A stretch of 6,993 nucleotides of DNA from Actinomycetes bacterium. GTDB taxonomy: Bacteria; Actinomycetota; Acidimicrobiia; Acidimicrobiales; Palsa-688. The position numbers and the translations under genes are program-made. The notes under the pieces are model-generated. The model was given only the letters and a program-made list of their open reading frames with translations. It was not told where the DNA came from and searched no databases. The stretch covers positions 1-6,993 of the forward strand of contig JAKBBS010000165.1 of assembly GCA_021808425.1 (NCBI GenBank), given 5' to 3'. Shown piece after piece: positions 1 to 6,993 of this stretch (positions are counted from its first letter, which is position 1; each line of letters starts with the position of its first letter).

Positions 1-1393
1 GTTCTTGGCCGACTGGCGCATCGGAAGCGACCAGAGGTCGCTGCGTTATGAGGGCAGGCACAGAGACAAGTCCAGTCTGTCCGTTGCGTGTAATGACGCT
101 CAGAGTGTGCTGCTGTTCCTGCCAGTCATAGACGCTGTACTCGTCGTAGCTCGTGACACCAACTGTCACCGGATAGTCTCCGTCGAGCAGTGGCAGAGAA
201 TCGAAACTGAAGACGAACTCGCCGTCACCGGGAGGCACCTCGATCTCGGCCGGGTAGAGGCGGGTATCCGCTGAGAAAAGAACGGTCCCTTTCTGATCGT
301 AGACGATGACACTCGGCACGACGTCGGCATATGCGGCGCTAGCCCGGTAGCCTAGAACCAGTTGCATCGGCTCGCCTGTCTCGACGTAATGGCGTCCTGC
401 GCTGTGGGCCGGTTCGAAGTGGACGTATCTGATCGTCAACGTCGCCGGGGGACGGTTCCCGTCGAGGTGGGTGCTGGCAGTCGATGGGCCCGAGGCGCTT
501 TCGCCGTTCTTGACGGCAATGGCGGATGGTCCAGCAGCGGCGTTCCCGCCGACGGACTCCGGTCCGGCCTGCTCATCAACTTGACCAGGCGGGGCGCTTG
601 ATGGCTCCGACTGGGCAAGTGACAGCATTTCGGTCATCTCTCCCGCGTCAAGGTACGCCTGACGGCGAAGCAGATGCTCCCTGTAGGAGCGGACCGCCTC
701 AGCGGGGCTTCCGAGTCCTACGAGATGCCCATGGTCGAGCACTGCGGCGCGGTCGCACACCTGGCGTACGAGGTCGGGTGAGTGGGTCACGACGACGATC
801 GTTCGACCCTCACGTTGGAACTGACGGACCCGGTCGAAGCACTTGCGCTGGAAGAGCTCGTCTCCGACGGCGAGGACTTCGTCGACGATGAGGATGTCGG
901 GGTCCATGTGGACCGCCACGGCGAAGCCGAGCCGGACGTACATACCCGAGGAGTAGTACTTGACCTGGTTGTCTATGAACTGTTCGAGCTCGGCGAAGGC
1001 GACTATGTCGTCGAAGCGCCTATCCACGTACTTCCGAGACATGCCGAGCAGGGAGGCGTTCAGGTAGATGTTCTCACGCCCCGACATAGCGGGTTGGAAC
1101 CCTGCGCCCAGCTCGAGAAGCGCAGCGACGCGTCCTCTCGTCATGATCTCGCCCGAAGTCGGTTGCACGATCCCGGCTGTGCACTTGAGCAGCGTCGACT
1201 TGCCGCTCCCGTTGTGGCCGAGAAGGCCGAACGTCTGGCCTTCCCCTATCTCCAGTTCGATGTCACGGAGGGCCCAAAAGTCCTCGTAAGGCACCTTGCC
1301 CCAGTGCAGCATCCGCTCTTTGAGCGATGTGAACTGCTCGTGGTAGAGCCGGAAGTGCTTGGAGACGCTCCGGACCTCGATAGCTGTTGCCAC
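1..1393 (-). CDS. wzt: Polysaccharide/O-antigen ABC exporter ATPase, Wzt-type with C-terminal glycan-binding-like domain (3' end cut by window edge)
   Basis: ATPase of an ABC-2 polysaccharide exporter: it powers transport of a lipid-linked glycan across the inner membrane through the permease encoded just upstream. 464 codons are visible and the frame is still open at base 1, so the C-terminus is missing, probably only briefly. Seen: Walker A GHNGSGKST (residues 59-67), Q-loop region GFQP (98-101), a divergent signature YSSGM (147-151) as is usual in polysaccharide exporters, Walker B ILIVDE (167-172) and H-loop His204. A Pro/Ser/Gly-rich linker covers about 258-317. A beta-rich domain follows from about 318, like the Wzt C-terminal domain that recognises chain-terminated O-polysaccharide. 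The GTG start at 1393 is chosen because AGGTAGGA lies 8 nt upstream. A nearby ATG (1397) is in another frame that stops after about 44 codons. The gene begins 55 bp after the permease stop, so both are probably one transcript. Family is confident; the exact substrate is unknown. Confidence 0.93.
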   Translation of the reverse strand, partial: MATAIEVRSVSKHFRLYHEQFTSLKERMLHWGKVPYEDFWALRDIELEIGEGQTFGLLGHNGSGKSTLLKCTAGIVQPTSGEIMTRGRVAALLELGAGFQPAMSGRENIYLNASLLGMSRKYVDRRFDDIVAFAELEQFIDNQVKYYSSGMYVRLGFAVAVHMDPDILIVDEVLAVGDELFQRKCFDRVRQFQREGRTIVVVTHSPDLVRQVCDRAAVLDHGHLVGLGSPAEAVRSYREHLLRRQAYLDAGEMTEMLSLAQSEPSSAPPGQVDEQAGPESVGGNAAAGPSAIAVKNGESASGPSTASTHLDGNRPPATLTIRYVHFEPAHSAGRHYVETGEPMQLVLGYRASAAYADVVPSVIVYDQKGTVLFSADTRLYPAEIEVPPGDGEFVFSFDSLPLLDGDYPVTVGVTSYDEYSVYDWQEQQHTLSVITRNGQTGLVSVPALITQRPLVASDAPVGQE

Positions 1394-1401
1394 GCATGTG
1401 A

Positions 1402-1409
1402 TCCTACCT
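1402..1409 (-). promoter_or_regulatory. Ribosome binding site of the Wzt-type ATPase
   Basis: AGGTAGGA on the minus strand, 8 nt before the GTG at 1393. It decides the start, because the out-of-frame ATG at 1397 would leave only 4 nt of spacing and its frame closes quickly. Confidence 0.65.
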
Positions 1410-1448
1410 GCAGCATCGATCAGAACCCTTCGGATCGCTCAGTAGGCC

Positions 1449-2414
1449 TCAGAGTTGCTCCGCAAAGCTCCCCTCTCGCTTCGCGAACACGGACAGTGCG
1501 AACAGCAGCAAGGCTCCTGCGAAACCAATCACGGCGAGAAGCTGCCAGCCGTACCACCACAGTCCGGCGTGGTCTGGAAGGATATGCACCGGGACGCCGC
1601 CCGTGCCGATTGGGGAAGTGACCGAGTAGATGGCCCGCTGGAACGTCAGCACGATCGGGGTCACGGGATTAAGCCGATAAAGGATGAAAAGCCACAGGTA
1701 GTGGGAGTGGCCGAACTGTATGGGATCGCGGATTTGGGCGTAGGTGTAAACGATGGGGGTACCCCAGAACCACACCTGGAGCCCGATACCGAGGAGGTAG
1801 CCGACGTCGCGAAGTTTCACGTTGAGCGCCGCGAACAGTATTCCGATGGCAGTGGCGAGAAGAACTACGGCGATAAGGGCCGGAATCAGAAGGGGCAGGT
1901 AAGCGACTGCAGGCCCGGAGCGGAATGCCAGGAGGAAAACGATCAACACGATTGTCTGGAACCCCATCTGGGTCAGCGCCGAGCCGATCTGTGCGAGGGC
2001 AGGGATTTCCCTCGGGAACGCCACTTTCTTGATGATCGGCGAGTTGCCGACGATGGAACCGCACGCTCCTGAAACGCCCATCGAGAAGAAGTTCCAGACG
2101 AGGGTGCCGCACATCAGGTATATCGCGAATCGGGGTATGCCGTTTTTTAGTATTAGCTGAAAAACTACGAAATACACGACGAGATTGATGGCTGGATTGA
2201 GCATCGACCACAAGAACCCGAGGATGGAGTTCTTGTATTGGACGGTCAACTCCTTGCGAGTCATCTCGCCGAGTAGCTCTCGGTATGTCCAGATTGCCTG
2301 GACCCGCTGGCGAAGGCTGATCTTCGGGGATACCACGCGAAGCGGTTTGTCCCCATCGCGGCGGACAACGGGGGGATCTGGAAGTCGGGCTGCAAGATCT
2401 GGGGGGCCAACCAT
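1449..2414 (-). CDS. wzm: Polysaccharide ABC exporter permease, Wzm-type (ABC-2 family)
   Basis: Integral membrane half of the exporter; it forms the channel for the lipid-linked polysaccharide with the ATPase downstream. 321 residues, somewhat longer than the usual 260-290 because of a hydrophilic, Pro/Arg-rich N-terminal tail of about 30 residues. Family marks: an amphipathic interface helix with RKELTVQYKNSILGFLWSML (53-72), then hydrophobic segments at about 71-90, 97-117, 140-163, 172-197, 207-223 and two more toward the C-terminus. The loop FPREIP (133-138) and the LNPVTPI motif before the last segments are typical of ABC-2 polysaccharide permeases. The ATG at 2414 is the first in-frame start, since a TGA lies three codons upstream. 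No Shine-Dalgarno is visible before it; a -10-like TATCAT sits 8 nt upstream, so the mRNA may be leaderless. A downstream GTG (codon 27) is a weaker alternative start. Confidence 0.93.
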   Translation of the reverse strand: MVGPPDLAARLPDPPVVRRDGDKPLRVVSPKISLRQRVQAIWTYRELLGEMTRKELTVQYKNSILGFLWSMLNPAINLVVYFVVFQLILKNGIPRFAIYLMCGTLVWNFFSMGVSGACGSIVGNSPIIKKVAFPREIPALAQIGSALTQMGFQTIVLIVFLLAFRSGPAVAYLPLLIPALIAVVLLATAIGILFAALNVKLRDVGYLLGIGLQVWFWGTPIVYTYAQIRDPIQFGHSHYLWLFILYRLNPVTPIVLTFQRAIYSVTSPIGTGGVPVHILPDHAGLWWYGWQLLAVIGFAGALLLFALSVFAKREGSFAEQL

Positions 2415-2422
2415 GTGAGCTC

Positions 2423-2428
2423 ATGATA
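2423..2428 (-). promoter_or_regulatory. Candidate -10 element of a leaderless promoter for wzm-wzt
   Basis: Minus-strand TATCAT fits the actinobacterial TANNNT consensus. Eight bases then separate it from the ATG at 2414, which would put the transcription start at or within a base or two of the start codon. No SD-like purine run precedes that ATG. No convincing -35 is seen 17 bp upstream. The position fits known leaderless promoters, but a six-base match of this kind can occur by chance. Confidence 0.35.
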
Positions 2429-2456
2429 GGAGGGCTGCTCCGCTTGGCGTTGCGTA

Positions 2457-2462
2457 TAGGCT
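2457..2462 (+). promoter_or_regulatory. Candidate -10 element of a leaderless promoter for clpP and the glycosyltransferases
   Basis: TAGGCT fits TANNNT and ends 7 nt before the ATG at 2470, the geometry expected of a leaderless transcript. An overlapping TATAGG (2455-2460) is an alternative. There is no good -35. The only strong SD-like run, AGGAGG at 2428-2433, is too far from this ATG (36 nt) to serve it. Weak evidence, from position and consensus only. Confidence 0.3.
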
Positions 2463-2469
2463 GCTTGCG

Positions 2470-3081
2470 ATGGATACCAGACCCACGATCACAGCAGCGC
2501 AGTCCCTGAGCGGGGACGCCTCGGGAGACGTCTACCAGCGCCTGCTCAAGGAGCGGATCGTCTTTTTAGGCACCCAGGTCGACGACACGTCCGCGAACCT
2601 TATATGCGCTCAGCTCCTTCTCCTGGCGGCCGAGGACGCAGACAGAGATATAAGCCTCTACATCAACTCTCCTGGGGGATCTGTCACAGCCGGATTGGCA
2701 ATCTACGACACTATGCAACTAGTTCCTTGCGACGTGTCGACGGTGTGCATGGGGCTAGCCGCGTCGATGGGCCAGTTCCTGCTGTGCGCGGGCGCCAAAG
2801 GTAAGCGCCTGTCGCTTCCCCATTCGCGTATCCTCATGCATCAGCCGTCGGGGCAGGCTCAGGGTCAGGCGTCCGACATCAAAATCCAAGCAGAGCAGAT
2901 CATCTACTTGAAGAAGATGATGGCCGAGCGGATATCGTTCCACACCGGTCAGCCGGTCGAGAGGATCGAGCTCGACTCGGACCGCGACCGCTGGTTCACC
3001 GCGGAGCAAGCCCTCGAATATGGTTTCATCGACAGGGTTATCGAGAAGGCTTCGCGGGTCAACGAGCCCGCGAGCGCCTGA
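2470..3081 (+). CDS. clpP: ATP-dependent Clp protease proteolytic subunit, ClpP1-like (orphan copy in a glycan locus)
   Basis: Serine peptidase that assembles into ring-shaped tetradecamers and degrades proteins fed by a Clp ATPase (ClpX, ClpC) in the cytoplasm. 203 residues, the normal family length. The catalytic triad is intact: Ser99 in GLAASMGQF, His124 in RILMHQP and Asp173 in DSDRDRWF. The 25- and 49-residue spacings match E. coli ClpP. The oxyanion and substrate strand [10 protein letters not shown] (66-75) is present. From memory, it follows Mycobacterium tuberculosis ClpP1 closely (for example [36 protein letters not shown]), more than ClpP2. No second clpP, tig or Clp ATPase is visible beside it; its neighbours are an exporter and glycosyltransferases. 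The next gene starts 5 nt after its stop, so it appears to lead that operon. The ATG at 2470 has only a weak AGG upstream. It may be an extra paralogue or a relocated housekeeping copy; the window cannot decide. Confidence 0.95.
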   Translation: MDTRPTITAAQSLSGDASGDVYQRLLKERIVFLGTQVDDTSANLICAQLLLLAAEDADRDISLYINSPGGSVTAGLAIYDTMQLVPCDVSTVCMGLAASMGQFLLCAGAKGKRLSLPHSRILMHQPSGQAQGQASDIKIQAEQIIYLKKMMAERISFHTGQPVERIELDSDRDRWFTAEQALEYGFIDRVIEKASRVNEPASA

Positions 3082-3086
3082 CCCTC

Positions 3087-4255
3087 TTGGCGAACGGCCG
3101 TATAGCAGTAGTCGCTGCGACAGCTGGCAGTAACGTCGGCGGCGCCGAGGTCATGCTTCGTGATGTTGCCAGCGGACTTGCTGAGCGAGGATGGGAAGTT
3201 GAGATCCTCACGACTGCGGCGGAGGACATCTACACGTGGGAGAATGTCGCTCCGACAGGCGTGAGCACTGAAGGAGCGCTGACCATCCGCCGTTTTGAGG
3301 CAGTAGGACTGTCTCAACCTGTTCGCGACCAGCTTTCGATGCGCATCCTCGCAGGCGAGAAGCTCACCATGTCGGAACAGTACCGCTGGGCTAATGCCGG
3401 GATGCGAGTGCCAGGCCTGTATGACTACCTGGCCGAGAATGCCAGTAGCTACCGGGCGATCATCTGCGGGCCCTATATGTTCTGGGCCGGCTTGGTTCTT
3501 GCCGACCTTGCCCCCGAACGAACAATACTTTTTCCTTGCCTCCACGATGAGCCGTTTGCGCGTCTCGGCCTCTACAGGTACCAGATGACGGCCGTGCGTG
3601 GTCTGTGGTTCCAGACCGACCCTGAGTTCGATCTTGCGAAGAGCCTCGGCTTGATCGGCGATCGCTACGCCTTTGTGGGCTCGGCAGTTTCCAACCCGGC
3701 GAGCGTCGACGTCGCATCCTTTCGCCGCCGCTACGGCGTAGACGGGGACTACATCTTCTTTGCGGGGCGCAGGGAGTGGGGTAAGGGCTGGCCCCAGCTG
3801 ATGTCGGACCTCACATTTGCCGACGAAGTTCTAGGCCGTACCGTCCCATTGGTCACTTGCGGCGTCGGTGAAATCGGTCCACTCGGCGACAAGCTTGGCG
3901 TTCGTGACATCGGCGTTGTCCCGGACGCGGACCGGGCATCTGGTCAGGCCGGTGCTCTGGCCTACATCCAACCGTCGGCGATGGAAAGCTTCTCGCGAAC
4001 CGTGCTCGAGGCTTTCCAGCTGGGGACCCCCGTCGTCGCCAACTGGCATAGTGGCGTCGTGAGGTGGCATTGCGAGCGTTCGGGCGCAGGACTCACATAC
4101 TCCAACCGCTACGAGTTCACAGAGTGCGTGCGTCTTCTGCTCGATAGCCCGGGGTCGATTCGCGCTCTTGCGCAGGGCGGCCCCGCTTATGTCCAGGAGC
4201 AGTTCACCTGGCCCGCAGTCATCGACCGGGTCGAGGCCAGTCTCGAGGAGTGGAC

Positions 4256-4259
<4 letters not shown>
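3087..4259 (+). CDS. Glycosyltransferase, GT-B fold, GT4-like
   Basis: Transfers a sugar from a nucleotide-sugar donor to a growing glycan, probably at the cytoplasmic face of the membrane. 390 residues, the usual GT4 length. Seen: N-terminal Rossmann strand RIAVVAAT followed by the acceptor-side glycine motif GGAEVML (18-24); start of the C-terminal donor domain at YIFFAGRREWGKGW (222-235); and the E-x7-E donor motif with Glu300 and Glu308 in MESFSRTVLEAF, then GTPVV. No signal peptide or membrane segment. Start: TTG, 5 nt after the clpP stop (TGA at 3079-3081). No ATG or GTG precedes it in frame nearby and no clear SD is seen, so translation is probably coupled to clpP. Its end overlaps the next gene by 4 nt. 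Donor and linkage cannot be read from the sequence. Confidence 0.9.
4245..4250 (+). promoter_or_regulatory. Ribosome binding site of the second glycosyltransferase
   Basis: GAGGAG inside the last codons of the preceding gene, 5 nt before the GTG at 4256. It favours that GTG over the in-frame GTG at 4250, which overlaps the SD itself. Confidence 0.6.
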
Positions 4260-6680
<2,421 letters not shown>

Positions 6681-6993
6681 CTACCGACGCAGGCCGATGT
6701 AGGGTCGCCTGCCCGCCGGTATGTCCCGGCGGAGCGGGTTGGACTGGTCGCGTATCGATAAGACCGGATCGGCGACACCCCAATGGGCGCCGATGGTGGG
6801 ATCGTCCCAGGCGACACCCAGCTCGTCGTCGGGGTTGTAGTAGCTGTCTACGAGGTAAGTCAACGTCAGATCGCTGAGAGCAGCGAAGCCGTGGGCAACC
6901 CCTGGTGGGATGAAGACACCCTTCGCATTGCCCTCGCTCAACTCGAGAATCTCAGTGTTCGAATCCGTCGCTGAACCTTCCCGAAGGTCGTGG
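6681..6993 (-). CDS. rfbC: dTDP-4-dehydrorhamnose 3,5-epimerase-like protein (RmlC family), N-terminus cut by window edge
   Basis: RmlC-family cupin enzymes epimerise C3 and C5 of dTDP-4-keto-6-deoxyglucose on the way to dTDP-L-rhamnose. The frame is open at the right edge, so only the last 103 residues are visible. Seen: HDLREGSAT at the edge, ELSEGNAKGVFIPPGVAHGF (the cupin strand with PPG-AHGF), YLVDSYYNPDDELGVAWDDP, matching the family's YYxPxxE-G-xWDDP, and a closing LSIRDQSNP. The reading continues in frame upstream of the TTG at about 6941 with clear family sequence, so that TTG is internal and not the start. The catalytic His in the N-terminal half lies outside the window, so activity cannot be judged. 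It could be a homologue acting on another keto-sugar. The gene precedes gmd on the same strand, though Gmd works on GDP-sugars and RmlC on dTDP-sugars. Confidence 0.9.
   Translation of the reverse strand, partial: HDLREGSATDSNTEILELSEGNAKGVFIPPGVAHGFAALSDLTLTYLVDSYYNPDDELGVAWDDPTIGAHWGVADPVLSIRDQSNPLRRDIPAGRRPYIGLRR

Noticed and set aside
1411..1431. Small inverted repeat CGATC/GATCG in the wzm-wzt gap as a terminator
   Set aside because: Only 5 bp with an 11-nt loop and no U-tract; wzm and wzt are expected to be co-transcribed.
782..1621. Long plus-strand open frame (279 codons)
   Set aside because: It is antisense to the Wzt-type ATPase, whose minus-strand reading shows all ABC motifs; the plus-strand product shows no recognisable family sequence.
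1455..2072. Plus-strand open frame (205 codons) opposite wzm
   Set aside because: Hydrophilic antisense of membrane-spanning codons, with no SD and no motif; a shadow of the permease.
1669..2424. Long minus-strand open frame (251 codons) in another phase of wzm
   Set aside because: Its product is Arg/Pro/Ser-rich, while the wzm phase gives a clear multi-span permease. Kept only as the -1 frame of the slippery-site note.
2949..3545. Minus-strand open frame (198 codons) across the clpP and glycosyltransferase junction
   Set aside because: It overlaps two well-supported genes on the other strand and has no family features.
6681..6941. A short complete gene starting at the TTG near 6941
   Set aside because: The same frame continues to the right edge with RmlC-family sequence (HDLREGS), so the gene is a truncated larger one and that TTG is an internal Leu codon.

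Overview
The window is a piece of a surface-polysaccharide biosynthesis and export locus from a GC-rich bacterium, most probably an actinomycete in the broad sense (Actinomycetota). The reasons are the high G+C at third codon positions, the use of GTG and TTG starts, a ClpP that reads like the actinobacterial ClpP1 subclass, and possible leaderless promoters. No RNA gene, mobile element, CRISPR array or long non-coding stretch was seen. The longest intergenic gap is about 75 bp, and both outer genes run off the window.

Layout, left to right. (1) 1-2414, minus strand: an ABC-2 permease (Wzm-type) followed by its ATPase (Wzt-type), which carries a C-terminal glycan-recognition-like domain and is cut by the left edge. 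(2) 2415-2469: a 55-bp divergent promoter region. (3) 2470-5704, plus strand: a ClpP1-like serine peptidase, a GT4-type glycosyltransferase starting 5 nt after the clpP stop at a TTG, and a second GT4-type glycosyltransferase overlapping the first by 4 nt (GTGA), with a long C-terminal extension. These three look like one translationally coupled unit. (4) 5640-6993, minus strand: a dTDP-4-dehydrorhamnose 3,5-epimerase-like protein (N-terminus cut by the right edge), followed by GDP-mannose 4,6-dehydratase. The dehydratase converges on and overlaps the second glycosyltransferase by 65 bp.

How it fits together: Gmd makes GDP-4-keto-6-deoxymannose, the precursor of GDP-rhamnose, GDP-fucose or related sugars. 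The RmlC-like enzyme belongs to deoxyhexose pathways on dTDP. The two glycosyltransferases would build a glycan on a lipid carrier at the cytoplasmic face, and Wzm/Wzt would export it. The first enzyme after Gmd, the rest of the rml pathway and a chain terminator are not in the window.

The most unusual point is the ClpP-type peptidase with an intact catalytic triad as first gene of a glycosyltransferase operon, with no partner clpP, tig or Clp ATPase beside it. Second is a stretch in the second glycosyltransferase (about 5237-5345) where the annotated frame looks out of phase.
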